A DNA stretch of 64,000 nt from NCBI GenBank assembly GCA_039602395.1, contig JBCNJP010000006.1, positions 50,185,502 through 50,249,501 of the forward strand, read 5' to 3'. Position numbers and translations under genes: made by a program. This document shows, in pieces, positions 44,510 through 56,650 of this stretch. This DNA comes from Deinandra increscens subsp. villosa (Eukaryota > Streptophyta > Magnoliopsida > Asterales > Asteraceae). The notes below the pieces were generated by a model, which worked only from the letters and a program-made list of their open reading frames with translations, was not told the origin of the DNA and searched no databases. Numbering within the stretch: position 1 is the first letter of the stretch; each line of letters starts with the position of its first letter.

Positions 44510-45637
44510 CGTGGCGCAGTTCAGTTTAGAGAGAAGATAAGGATTTACAACAATATGTTTTGCTACACTTCTTTTGGTGCTAGAATTGATCACTCGGTGA
44601 ACAATGGTAGGGGTGTATATACGTTCCGAGTAAGTGGACAGAATTACCATCTAATTGGTTCCTTGCTTCCTGTGGAAGGGAAGCCACCAAAATATGCGTA
44701 GCTTTACTTCTATGACACGCAGAACGAAGTAGGAAATCGTGTGAATGCTCTAAAAAAGGATGCTTCTGAATGTGACAGCGTTGACCCAAAATCTTTTCAC
44801 TGTTGGTTGAAATGTTCAATAGGTACAGTTCTATTGCCAAAGCCTTTAGAATGGCATGTGATTGGTGTGATGAATCTGGCAGCCGTGAATGCCAGGTGCC
44901 ACTCCTAACTCATAAAGCGGACGCTCGCCAATACAATGCACCTAATGCATCGGAGGTTGCGATACTGGTAACAAGTGATTTTGGTGATAGCGAGGAGAAG
45001 AGGGACATAGTTGTATAGATGCAAGATGGATCATTAAAACGGATATCTGCAACACACCATCTTTATATGGCATTACAGTATTCTCTGCTGTTTCCATACG
45101 GGGAGAAAGGATTTCACGAGAACATACTTTACGCACGCAACACCGCAAAGCATAGAACAAAATGAAAGTGACTTACGATGAGAGAGTACTATTGTTACAT
45201 CATTCGCCAGCGTCAAAATGAATGGAGTACCGTGTTGCGAGGTGGTCGCCTATTCCAACAGTTTCTAGTAGATGCTTATACAGTTGTTGAAGAACAGAGA
45301 CTACGCTGGACACGCAACAATCAAAGTAACTTGCGTTTCGAGCTGTACAATAATATATGTGATGCTGTAACCCGAGGGGACACAAAAGCGGACGATGTTG
45401 GTCAGAGGATTGTCCTCCCTTCAAGTTTCACGGGGAGCCCAAGATATATGGTAAACAACTATCAAAATGCTATGGCTTTATGTCGCACGTACGGCAACCC
45501 GGATCTGTTCATAACTTTTACTGCGAATCCAAAGTGGCCGGAAATATAATCAATGTTGGATTTAACTGGTGGGCAGCAATCACATGAGCAGTTAGCAATT
45601 GTATCGAGGGTATTCAAGATGAAGCTTGATGCGTTAA
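44510..45637 (+). pseudogene. Helitron Rep-helicase, N-terminal part (Helitron_like_N)
   Basis: The text FREKIRIYNNMFCYTSFGARIDHSVNNGRG, YTFRVSGQNYHLIGSLLPVEGKPPKYA and LYFYDTQNEVGNRV is the hallmark start of plant Helitron helicases, followed by LQYSLLFPYGEKGFH, YYCYIIRQRQNEWSTVLRGGRLFQQFLVDAYT and GSPRYMVNNYQNAMALCRTYGNPDLFITFTANPKWPEI. Stops occur after PKYA (44699), VV (45016), RTK and PEI. The gene is then interrupted by G3 at 45638; the codons on each side (ALM and NDVMHKH) join in frame after removing G3 and one GTTAA. Confidence 0.85.
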
Positions 45638-45915
45638 TGTAACACCCCAAATTTCACAGATACATGATATATATAGTAAATACGTGTTTAAATTATAAAT
45701 ACGTGAGCTTGATTGATAAACATGGTAAGATTATGCATTAGATAAGTTGCATGTGTTAAAAATACGTATTTGATAGCCAAAATGATAAAATATGCATAAC
45801 CGGATGTGTTAAACGTTAAAGAAAGTAAAATATGAAATGAATATATGTTTATATGAATAGCATGATGATACATGAATCATTTGATGGATATATACGTGTG
45901 AATACTTGTGATAAT
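45638..45915 (+). repeat. G3 5' LTR remnant
   Basis: Matches 46956-47233 of the 3' LTR with few differences, then switches at TGTGATAAT to gag sequence. Confidence 0.9.
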
Positions 45916-45917
45916 TT

Positions 45918-46790
45918 CGGTGGATACATGAGATGGAAGATGTAATCAATATCAGTGAGTGTTCTGAAGCTTAGGCGGTGAAGTATGCTGCACACTCGTT
46001 CATTTCTGAAGCATTGTTCTGGTGGGAGATGATTAATCAAACTCTAGGTGAGGAAGAAGTACTGAATATGACCTGGACGGATCTGAAGAGGCACGTAATG
46101 GAAAGCTTCTATCCACAACATGAGTTGGATAGGTTGGAGATGAATTACGTGAGAATTGAAGCTGGATACACGACACACGGCGAGTATACTACCAAATTCA
46201 ACATGATGGCTCGATTACTACCAAATCTGGTGCTGACTGAAAAAGTTAGAGTTAGGCGTTACACGCAAGGGTTTCCATCTGAGGTGCGAAAGTTAGTGAA
46301 AGTGTTTGACCTACAACTTATAAAAAGGCAGTAAACCTTAGTGCGACCCTGTATGATGAAATTTACGGAGAAGTAGGAAGGCCGGTGGAGCAGAAGAGAA
46401 AGTGGATTGAATCCTCGGGGATTACTCAAGAGGATGCTGGGAAGAAGTCAAAGGGAAATCACGTACCAAGATGCAATACGTGTGGTAGGAATCATTCTGG
46501 AGAGTGTCGTTACGGGAAGTCCAGTTGTTACAAGTGTGGAAGTTCTGGACACGTTGCCACAGCATGCCCAGTAAAGACTAACACGGGAAGGAAGGAATTT
46601 TCGAGTGCGGAGAGATAGGACATTTTAAGAAGAATTGCCCTAAGTTAGTACTGAATCCTACACCTCTGCGAGCCATCCCTGGGAACGGAACTGGACCCCA
46701 CACAGCTCCTGCAAGGGCATATTGTGTGATGTATGCAAGGGGTGAGAAACCCAATCTCTTGAAACCCAACTATCGCCCAGGTAACATCAA
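45918..46790 (+). pseudogene. gag: G3 gag remnant
   Basis: It starts mid-domain with RWIHEMEDVINISEC, then a TAG, and continues VKYAAHSFISEALFWWEMINQ, DLKRHVMESFYPQHELDRLE, all close to G2 gag. A frame change at about 46330 leads to the zinc region (CNTCGRNHSGEC, CYKCGSSGHVATAC) and, after another shift, a third knuckle CGEIGHFKKNC. The following 160 bases to the polypurine tract have no pol. Confidence 0.8.
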
Positions 46791-46941
46791 TACTTAGTTA
46801 AACATATTTACCTGTTAAAAGTTTACCTAAAACGTTTTATGTGCTATATATATGTGGGCCTTTTACTTGTGCCTTAGACATTAGAATATGATAATTGGTG
46901 ATAAATGGGAATATATCAGGTTTCGAGGACGAAACCTATTT

Positions 46942-46955
46942 AAGGGGGGTAGAGT
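46942..46955 (+). promoter_or_regulatory. G3 polypurine tract
   Basis: AAGGGGGGTAGAGT abuts the 3' LTR. As in G2 it is preceded by the inverted repeat GGTTTCGAGGACGAAACC (46919-46936). Confidence 0.85.
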
Positions 46956-49900
46956 TGTAACACCCCAAATTTCACAGATACATGATATATATAGTAAATA
47001 CATGTTTAAATTATAAATACGTGAGCTTGATTGATAAACATGGTAAGACTATGCATTAGATAAGTTACATGTGTTAAAAATACGTATTTGATAGCCAAAA
47101 TGATAAAATATGCATAACCGGATGTGTTAAACGTTAAAGAAAGTAAAATATGAAATGAATATATGTTTATATGAATAGCATGATGATACATGAATCATTT
47201 GATGGATATATACATGTGAATACTTGTGATAATAGCTAACAGAAAAGTTAAGAGGACTAAAAGCGTAATTATTATAAAGATATAAACATCTACAGAAATT
47301 ATACGTATCTATAATTATTATAAGTATTCTAAAGCTTAGAATATAGTAAAGATATGTCCAAACATGATTCATATCATAAAATGATAAGTATTGTAAAGTT
47401 TGAGAGGCTAAAACATAAATTAGCAAATAATAAAGAAAATATATATAAATGTATATATATGTTATCGTACGAATCCCGAGCCTTAGAAACCTTAAAAATG
47501 TTAGAAATATGTCCCATAAAGTTTTGGTACATAAAATGATAAAACTATAGAAGTTTGAAGGGCAAGAATGCACCAAACCAAACCACAAGGGCTGAAATTG
47601 CCAAAAACCAAAACCTGGCCAGAAGCAGGACGGCTCGCGTATCGCGTAGCCCTCTCCTCTCTTTGGCGCGATACGCATAGCAACCAGATACAACAGAAAC
47701 ATTTCTTGGTCGCGATTTTGGCCACGGTGACGAACTTGGAGCTCAAGATTTCGAAGCTACGTGTCATTTTTCTTCGAATTAATCATCCTAACACCTGTAG
47801 GCACCTCCCACGACCCTCCCTACTATAAATAGAAGCTCCAATCGTTCGTAATTCCTCACCAATTCACGAACTACTCACCTAAAAACCCCATTTCTGCCGG
47901 AATCTTCATCAATCGAATACGAGCTGCACAAGAGGAGTTAGAAGTTGACATTCAGCATTCAAGCATCTTAAGGTAATGTCTAAAATAACCTCTTTTAGTT
48001 TTGGCTAAATCGACTTCTAAGTATGATTTCTAAAAATATGTTAAAATTAGGGTTCTTGAGCTTGTTTTGTTAAAATCGGGTGATCGGGTTGGAATTAGGG
48101 TCTGAAATTGTGTGTAGGTAGTCCTAAAATAATATATTTTAAGAAAGCCATATGTTTATTTCACAATTGGAAAAAGTTTAGTTAAGATTTTATTAACGAG
48201 TCAAAATTAGGGTTTCTATAATGTTGTTCTGCCCAAGTTGAGTAAACGGTGTTGAATTAAGCTTTGATATTTTAAAGGATATTATAAAATGTTATAATGA
48301 ATAATACCCTAAGTTGGCTTGAAATAAAAATGAGTTTTGATATAAAAAACGAGAAATTCATGAAATTAGGTTTTCTAAATATAGATACTTAATATAAAAT
48401 AATCCGAATGGTATGGGTACTTGATTTTTGGTATTATAACATGTTTATATATATATAATAAGTATATATGAGTTTAAATTTGATAAATAGTTAAGTATTA
48501 AAGATACCGAGTTAATCGGATATTTAGAAGTTCGTGCGGACCGGAAGGGTAGGCGCCTGTACACTGGGGTTTCTGGCAAAGCGGGGGTGTCACATAAATC
48601 CCAACTGGGAACTGGCATACCTCACTGGGTGATCCCGGGGTGAGCGTTTACTTATAGAAATGCGCGTCTTCATATTATCAATAAAAAGGTTATTAGGCCT
48701 TTAAGGGCATTTTGGTCATTTTGACCCTAAAAGAGACAAACCCTAATAAAGTATTATTAGGATAATAAGATATAAATAAACGTAGGTCTTATTTATAATA
48801 ACCTTGCATTAATGGAATCCGATACGCGCCTAGGTTAATTGTGGACCATAACGGAGGTCTTGTCTGAATAATCACTTAAAGGATATGAGGTGAGTTTCTA
48901 CAAGCCACTTTTAAATGTTTTAAATGTTTTTAAATGTTTTCGGGCTAGTATACATACAATACTTGTGAACATATATTCAAGATAATTGTGACTTGATATA
49001 TACGTGTTATATGATGAAATTGTTGTTGAATTGCTTATACGTCTTATGCAATTATGTTGATTATAATGTGATGTGTATATACTTGCTTTAAAATTTAGTA
49101 GCCAAGTGACTAGGGAGTTGTTAGTAAACGTTTAGTGAATATGTATGATTATATGAGAACATGTGATACATTTGCTTATATTAATATGTGGTGGATACGC
49201 CGCTGGTACATCCTATATATATACATAGTAGTATAAGTTACCCGGTATATTGGAAGTGTGGAGGATACGCCACTGGTACATCCTGTATACATACACTAAC
49301 GATAAATTGGGGGATGTCCATTTGTTGCAGTATATGAATGCCTTATCACTGTTTAATAACAAACCTAAAGCATCTGGTTATTTAATTAGGAGTAGTTAGT
49401 ATGTATATATGATCAGAGATTAAGTCATTAAAATGAGAAAATGACCTAATAGAGTTAAAGCATGAGTTGCTACTAGAACCTAATAGAGTTGAAGCATGAA
49501 TTGCTAATATGAGAGCATGTGTTGCTACTAAAGACGAAGGGTCGCTGCTTCCCCATAGTGGTGGATTAGGGAACCGTGTACGGACGGAGCGGCCGTCGGA
49601 CATCGCAAAAGCTATCTTACGAAAAGGTAGGATGACGATTGCAGTGGCGGGCGAACCTTTCAAAGAAGATGAAGAATGAAGATACGCTACTTCCCCATAG
49701 TGGTGGCTTAGGGAACCGTGTATGAACGGAGCTGCATTGGGCCGTTGTAATAACTATCCTTCGAGATGGGACGGAGTGTGCAGTGGTGGGCGGACTCTTC
49801 ATGGAGAACCAAAGTAGTTGGTTAAATATAGTGACCTAGAAGTTAAGCCTAGGGTCATGGTTAAGATAATAAGATATATTATCATAATGAATACGTGTTA

Positions 49901-50285
49901 GAATATACATATGATTTATAAATATGTTGTGAAAACCAGGTAAACACTTTAACGGTTTTTGAACTAAACGGTATAACTCACAAGCATAAGTTGACTTTTT
50001 AAAAGTCTGTATGCTAGGTTCTGACGCACATATGGGTCAAGCTTCGATCACATACTAGGAGGAGATGGTGAAGACTCTGGTGGCTGGAATAAATTATCTT
50101 ATGTTTTAGTTTACCATATGTTTAATATATCGTATGTTATGTTTATGCTTCCGCTGTGTAAGAATCGTCAAAGTATATAAATAAAAGTTCTAAGTTTCCC
50201 CAGTTTTTGTAATCTCTGATTAAATCATGTGTTGATGAGTAAATCCAACGACGTGGCATCGGCCCGCAAGGGGCCGGGCGTCACA
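46956..50285 (+). repeat. G3 3' LTR (3330 bp)
   Basis: TGTAACACC...GTCACA. It has a TATA box TATAAATAG (47824-47832), donor-like AAG|GTAATG (47971), a GC-rich island (48515-48680) clearly related to the one in G2 LTRs, GAGGTGAGTTTC (48887-48898), a duplicated GGATACGCC.CTGGTACATCC motif (49193-49285), a duplicated 33-base motif (49443-49510), a two-unit hairpin array (49531-49802) and the AACTCAC hairpin (49974-49995). Confidence 0.92.
49531..49802 (+). repeat. Two large hairpin units with shared core (G3 LTR)
   Basis: Both units share CTTCCCCATAGTGGTGG (49548 and 49690) plus TTAGGGAACCGTGTA, and GCAGTGG near the right end. Unit 1 arms are GAAGGGTCGC (49536-49545) and GCGAACCTTTC (49651-49661), paired with one mismatch and a wobble. 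Unit 2 arms are ATGAAGATACGC (49676-49687) and GCGGACTCTTCAT (49790-49802), paired over CGC/GCG and a perfect ATGAAGA/TCTTCAT. Confidence 0.65.
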
Positions 50286-53200
50286 GTTAATGAATGATGT
50301 TATGCATAAACACATATTTGGGAAAACTTTAGCAGGTCGCCTTACTTATGTTATTCTACTGTGACTCGGCCTTTGTCTTCCCAGGAAAGACTTTTAACAT
50401 GTTTGGCATATGGTTTTACAGGCATTTATACAATTGAGTTCCAGAAGCGAAGACTTCCGCATGCGCACATCTTAGCATGGCTTAGTGCTAACTCAAAATG
50501 TAAGACTCCTGTAGATATAGATGATATAATATCCGCGGAACTGCCGTCGAAGACCAATGATCCAGAAGGCTATAGAGTCGTTAGTAAACATATGATACAC
50601 GGACCATGTGGCCGGGATAACCAGTATGCTCCCTGCATGGTTGACGCCCAGTGTTCGAAACATTATCAAAGGCCATACTATAGCGAAACAACGATAGATG
50701 AGGATGGTTATCCTATTTATCGAAGAAGGATGAATAAGAGGACCGCAGTTAAAGGGAAGCACACTGTTCACAACGACCATGTTGTCCCGTACAACCGCTA
50801 CTTATTACTAAAGTAGGAGTCACATATAAATGTTGAATGGTGTAATCGATCCAGAGAAATTAAGTACCTATTCAAATATCTGAACAAAGGGCCGGACAGA
50901 GCTACTATGGTTATTCAAGACAATATTAGCGTAGATGGTAATACACAAAAAGAGACGATTACTAAGGTAGATGAGATTGCTAACTACCTTGATTGCCGTT
51001 ACCTATCGGCGTGCGAAGCCGTTTGGCGGCTGTTTGCCTTTGACATACACTATTCCTATCCACCTGTTATGAAACTATCCTTTCACCTGCCTGGTCAGAA
51101 TCCTGTTACATTGCGCGATACCCAAAACATTCAGGTTGCTGTCCACCGGCCATGTATTAAAGAGACACTGTTTATCGAGTGGTTTGAGCTCAATAAGGTT
51201 GATGCAGATGCAAGGAAGCTTACGTATGCTGAAGTGCCAGCAAAATATGTTTGGGATAGTATTCTAAAGATGTGGAAAAAGAGGACGTGCAGAGCATGTG
51301 TTGGTCGGATCGTGTACTGCAACCCCGCTGGAGGCGAACACTATTATCTGAGGCTGCTTTTAGGTGTTGTCAAAGGGCCAAGGTCTTTTGAAGAAATCAG
51401 AACATTTGATGGTTATGTGTACCCTACCTACAAAGAAGCCTGCTATGCGCACAGGCTCTTGAGTGATGACAAAGAATGGACGGAGGCCATTAGAGAGGCC
51501 AAGTTTTGGGCATCCGGCCATGAGCTACGAACACTATTTGTTACGATGCCATTATTCTGCGAAGTCAGCAGTCCGCTCCGTTTCTGGGAAGAAAACTGGG
51601 AGACACTGTCTGAAGATATTCTTCGGAAAAAACGTAAGCTTTTCCGTTATCCACAGTTGGAACTTGATGATACCCAAAAGAGGACATACTGCCTTCTTGA
51701 TATACAAGAGCTTCTATGCCGCAACGAAAAGTCATTGGATGATTTTGAGGACCTTCCGCGTCCTGACGTGCGGTTAGTTGAAACATTAGATAACAGGCTT
51801 ATACGGGAAGAAATTGCTCATATTTTATTGCCGGACACGATTATACAGCAGCATCTTTCAGGTGATCTAAACAGTGATCAGAAAATAATATATGACCGCG
51901 TCATTGAATCGGTCTACAACAGGAAGGAGGTTTCTTTTTTGTTTATGGCCCAGGTGGTATGGGTAAAACTTTCCTATACAGAGCAATCCTGGGGCGTCTA
52001 AGGTCTGAAAAAATGATTGCTCTTGCGGTCGCATCGTCAGGTACCCCTATCCTGTGTTATGAATCTACTAGGTTCTGATGTGTGTAGCACCTATCATTAA
52101 AAAAGCATTTACAGCCCAGGTGATTGTCTGTGACCTGTTGTAATGAGTATAGTACATACTAATAAGAAATGCCTACGCTCATTTGTAGCTCGATAGTAGA
52201 TCCAAAACCATGTTTTTCCCCCGTCCTTCCATTAAGTGTAATATTTGGAATATATTTTAGGCGGCTCTGATTGTATTGTTCCATGCAGGAATTGCATCTC
52301 TGCTTCTACCTGGAGGCCGGACAACCCATAGCCGCTTTGTAATACCACTAGAAGTAATGGAAAATAGCACATGTGGTATAAAACAAAATACACAGTTGGC
52401 ACAATTGGTGCAAGAAGCACGGCTAATAATTTGGGATGAAGCGCCAATGACGAAGAGACATGCTTTTGAAGCCCTTGATACGACGCTTAGGGATATAATT
52501 GGGTATATAAAACCAAAAAATAAGGAACGCATGTTTGGAGGCCTGACTATCTTGCTTGGTGGAGACTTTAGACAGATTCTCCCTGTTATTCCTAAAGGTA
52601 AACATGAAGATGTTGTCCAGTCGTGTATTAATATATCCCCTTTATTGAATTCTTGCCAGGTTTATAGGTTAACACAAAGTATGCGTGTCAAGGAACAAAC
52701 ATCAGAAGGCGCGGTTGACGTGGCTAAGGAACAGTTTAATAAATGGATTCTGGCCATTGGTGATGGTGTTGTTCCAGCAAGGAAAAAAGAAGAGGAGGGT
52801 GAAGCTACCTGGGTGAAAATTCCGGAACAATATATTGTACCGTATACTAATGACCCTATTGAGACAATCATCTCAACAACCTTTCCAGCGTTTATGGAAC
52901 ATCGGTATGACGAAGATTATTTGCGCGAGAGAGCGATACTCACTTCTAGAAATGATGCTGCTGCTGAAATAAATAACTACATGTTTGATAAACTTGATCG
53001 CTTGGGTAGAAGTTACCAAAGCTCTGATGAAATTTGCAAAGCGTCAATGGATAGCTTACACCTGAATGACCTTTATCCTACTGAGTTCTTGAACACGCTA
53101 AATTTTTCCGGGATGCCTCCACATATATTGAATCTAAAGGAGGGTTTGCCCGTCATGCTACTTAGAAATGTGAACCCTGCAGAGGGTTTGTGTAATGGAA

Positions 53201-53611
53201 CACTCCTGATCATCACAGAACTTGACAGGTTTGTAGTAAAGGCTCGAATTATTACAGGATCGAAGATAGGTAACACCACGCTAATACCAAGAATCAACCT
53301 CACCTCTACTAAATCGAAGTGGCTCTTCATACTTAAACGACGACAGTTCCCCTTGAGACCCTGTTATGCCATGACGATTAACAAGAGCCAGGGCCAGTCC
53401 TTAATTATGTTGGCCTTTACTTCTACAGCCTGTCTTTAGTCACGATCAGCTGTACGTGGTCTTTTCACGAGTCACAACTCCTGAGGGACTTAAGGTTGCC
53501 ATTGTTGAAGATAACGACTCTTCCCTCAAACACCATACAAGAAATATCGTGTACAAAGAGGCCTTCAAAACTGTGGATGCTATCCAACAAACACATAATC
53601 AGCCTACCTAG
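50286..53611 (+). pseudogene. Helitron Rep-helicase, Rep (HUH) and Pif1-like helicase part
   Basis: After G3 the text continues NDVMHKHIFGKTLAGRLTY; a 72-bp intron (50350-50421) restores GIYTIEFQKRRLPHAHILAW, the HUH nuclease motif (HAH at 50460-50468). The catalytic Tyr region KYLFKYLNKGPDR is intact, following a nonsense TAG (50814). YRLLSDD and FRYPQLELDDTQKR blocks follow. The Walker A GPGGMGKT (51945-51970) is read in another frame because of a T-run shift at about 51931. A 248-bp intron (52041-52288) leads to GIASLLLPGGRTTHSRF, Walker B LIIWDEAPM, GGDFRQILPV and TINKSQGQSL. A shift near 53400-53440 is followed by DQLYVVFSRVTTPEGLKVAI and stop 53609. It would cut and unwind DNA for rolling-circle transposition, but is dead. 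Confidence 0.9.
52041..52288 (+). other. Predicted intron in the helicase gene
   Basis: TCAG|GTACCC at 52041 and CATGCAG|G at 52288. Joining gives VASSGIASLLLPGGRT, the expected helicase sequence, in frame. Confidence 0.8.
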
Positions 53612-54839
53612 AAGAAATAGTTATTTGTTAATTGGTTGGTGAAAAATCAACCCTACTTATAGTTCTGTAGGTAATGTACACTTTAACCCTTCATGTATAC
53701 ATTTACTCTTAGAATAGTAAATATGTGCTTTGTAATGTTTCCTTTCAGCTGGAGTTTTACATGGTCAGCGTACTTGCTGGTGATTACAGCCATGTCAGTG
53801 TTACTTTTTTGGTTAAAACTCGGTCTCTCACAACAGCCTGGAGTCCACCTGATCTAAGCCCAAAACATGAAGCTTTAATCTCTAAGGAGAAAATAAAACA
53901 ACCATGAACAAATCCCTGGAACATATACATGATTAAGGAGCAGAAAAAGAAAAACACAGAGAATGAACATGACTCACTTATACAGGTAGCTTCACACTTC
54001 ACTATTGTAATAATATATATGCACATCGTAATGTTCCCGATGTACTGCCTTTTTAGTTTATCAATATTTGTAGACGAAGTTATAACCAAGCCAATGTTCA
54101 TCGTTTTTACTAGCTTGGCAGCGTATAGTAGTTTGGATGTCTGTTGACGGTTCTTCCGTTTTGATATACCGTACGTCATGTATGCATCATTTATCTCTAA
54201 TAATCAAAGTGTCCCCTAATACCTGGATTGATTCAAGTACATAACCAAGTTAACATCACACAGAACACTCATATAAGCATGAGAAATTTAAAAAAGCAAA
54301 AGACCTCATTGTGACACTTGAAAATCCACTTTAATCTTGAATTTCAAATATGATGAATTGGCATACACACTATTTGTAACAAAACATGATTGACAAAGAG
54401 AACACTCTAAGGAATACATAATAGTGTAACATTGCCTTACATACTTCGTATGTAACCTTTTACAATAGGGAGACAATAAATTAATATTCAACTATATATC
54501 CATGCCATAAAAAATATATATACGCCGGGTATTTAGCTTATGTACACCGTGAATACATATAATTAAACCTTCTATTAATGTAGCTAACTTCCTAATGTTA
54601 GTATATATACAACCAGTAAAGTAATCACGGACAATGAAAATGCTATGTATAGACAGAGATTTTTATGTTCCTCACTGAATATGTAAGGTATTGTAACGGA
54701 GCTTGGAATGACAAATGTTTAAAGAATGGTTAGTTTGTATCAGCTGTTTCTATTATGTGTAGTGAATTTATTTTATATTTAAAACCCTTTAAAGGGAACT
54801 ACCAAAAACAGAGAAACCATTTTAGTTAAATTTAAACCC
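53612..54839. other. No gene seen downstream of the helicase
   Basis: AT-rich, short random frames only. I looked here for a Helitron 3' hairpin with CTRR and found no good candidate. Confidence 0.4.
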
Positions 54840-56070
54840 AAAAAGATAACACACACGACCCAGACCAATGAGGCGCAAATCCATGCGCCATGATATTTCA
54901 GCCCACACACATACTGGGCTTTGGCCCGTTTTGTGTCAATTTGGTGGGAAAAAATGACGGTTGTAGCAGACGAAAAGACAGGCCTTCATTATCACCCATC
55001 ACTTCAGGCAACACCATCATTCTCTTGCCTTTCTACCTGCACCAGTCACCACTCTCTCCGATCGTCCAACCACCGTAAAAAGGTAAGCATCCGCTCTCCT
55101 TATTTTATTTCACGGGTGAAATTGGATCTATGCCTGTAAAATTACTCTGGCGCCTGTAAATTCTTGAAGAACAACTATCCATCATCCTGTTTTGAAGTTT
55201 TCCTTCCTTAAGCTCTCTTTGTTTGGTTTTTTTAACCATGAATTTCAATTTAGTCGTGTGGCTCTCCGTTTTTAATGCATGTTGTTTATTACTTAGAATC
55301 ACATTTAGATAGCCTTCTACGAAGATGTTGAGTAAAGCCACCTATGGAATACTTTCTTAATTGTTTGATGAAAACCGTGTGACTGAAATTAGACACTTTT
55401 GAAGTTTACCTCCTTCCTTCATAAATATACCGAGAGATATATATAATGTACATTATGGTTTCTCCCCTGCCTTTCTTGCCACATTTATGTACCTAAAGAG
55501 ATGGGTACATTTCTTTATTTGGTAAATATTATATTATGCATTGTACTTAGGATATAGAACATATTACCTTCTTTACTGTTAGTTTAACACTTACGCACCA
55601 ACTGTCTTTCGTTATGAGGAAAGTAGCCATAATGCAAGGAATAGTTAGAGATTTCATAGCAATGTCACATTCCGAGATGATGACTGAGTTGGATGCACTG
55701 ATCGACATGTCTGAGCGAGCAATAGAAACAAATGAACACTTGCTTGCTGCACTTCTAAGGCAGCCACCTTCACCGTTCCACTGTTTTGCCGGCTTCATAT
55801 TGCTTGAAGAAATCCGTGAGGGCCGGTCAAGGCTCTGGAATCTGTTGACCCTGCGCCGAGAAGTCAGGACAGCGGCAGCGTGGTGTTGTTCGCCGGCTGC
55901 TGTCATTCATCTAATAAAGGATGTAGATGTCTTTTGTGAAGGAAATGTTGTTGTTGTTTCTGTTGTGATTTTGATGTTCGGTTGTTTTGGAAGGACTGTA
56001 CTACGACCGTATGTCTTTGTGCATTTTGTAAATCTCCTTTTATCGAATGTGATGTTACTTCGTTAACTAA
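54840..56070 (+). pseudogene. Small unrecognised gene or gene fragment A with promoter-like start
   Basis: A promoter-like stretch has GGGCTTTGGCCCG (about 54917), i.e. GGCCC-type site II words common in promoters of plant growth genes. A C/T-rich leader ends in AAAAAG|GTAAGC (55082). After about 520 bases a frame of 150 codons starts at 55614; residues 1-90 look protein-like (SEMMTELDALIDMSERAIETNEHLLAALL, then FILLEEIREGRSRLWNLL), the rest is hydrophobic and probably 3' untranslated. No family recognised; helix-rich. Confidence 0.35.
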
Positions 56071-56650
56071 TGGTTCAATTATGCCACGTGCCTCAAATAC
56101 ACAATGCCAAATAAGTTCATTGTGGCACACAATTTGCTTCTGTCACCCCAAAACAAATAACCAGGTTTAGGTATGTTAAACCTAACCTAATGTGTCTGGG
56201 ACAAAATATCATATAATGAATATGTAATTTGAAGACACTCATTTATGGTGCGTTCTTAATGTTTCATGTGCTACAACTTTACTATATATAACTGTGATTC
56301 AACCTCATACAAATGCCATTTAAGGTAATGATCGATGTTAATGGAAACCCCGACCACCATTCAGTTGTGGTTTGTTGTCACTTAGATGTCGTCTTAAAAC
56401 CTAAGACTAAAAGCTCATTAGGATGATTTTAGGGAACTCCCTTTTCTAATACAATGTAATCAATTGGTAATCTTGAAACAGGACATATGATTACTGCTTA
56501 AGCACGTATTCGCTTCCCACGTATTCCCTTTGTCATAGAAGTGACCATGATTTTTCCTTCCCTTATGCCTACATCTACAATATCATTTCCCTTCTGGCTT
56601 ACAATCGATCATACCATACGCAAAATTAACGTATATGGTAAAACTATTTC

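Larger units (their letters stand above)
45638..50285 (+). mobile_element. Gag-only gypsy element G3 (deleted Tekay-like), in the Helitron
   Basis: It is bounded by TGTAACACCCC (45638) and GGGCGTCACA (50285), with target duplication GTTAA at 45633-45637 and 50286-50290. Its 5' LTR is cut to 278 bp and joins directly to the middle of gag; protease and pol are missing; polypurine tract and a complete 3' LTR remain. Both ends are therefore present and the target duplication is exact, so either deletion happened after insertion or a deleted RNA was mobilised. Confidence 0.9.
35165..53611 (+). mobile_element. Helitron (RPA-like and Rep-helicase pseudogenes), 3' end not found
   Basis: A candidate 5' terminus TCTATATAATACTAAAAG lies at 35165, preceded by A, as expected for Helitrons that insert between A and T. 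Inside are an RPA-like pseudogene and a Rep/helicase pseudogene in the same orientation, the standard gene pair of plant autonomous Helitrons. I could not find a convincing terminal hairpin plus CTRR after the helicase stop at 53611, so the end lies either in decayed sequence or beyond the window; the gene fragments at 54840-63222 may therefore belong to it. G3 (45638-50285) interrupts it. Confidence 0.6.

Noticed and set aside
47127..47702. 191-codon minus-strand frame
   Set aside because: Lies in an AT-rich LTR, Tyr/Ile/Leu-rich with no recognisable domain; LTR composition explains it.
50350..50421. Frame break before the HUH motif as a mutation
   Set aside because: GT-AG ends and exact restoration of the TYGIYTIEFQKR reading make an intron more likely.
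53725..54180. Short frames on both strands after the helicase
   Set aside because: No motif and AT-rich; chance frames.
54520..54560. Helitron 3' end near GCCGGGTATTTAGCTTA
   Set aside because: No hairpin of useful length before it and the CTTA does not fit CTRR.
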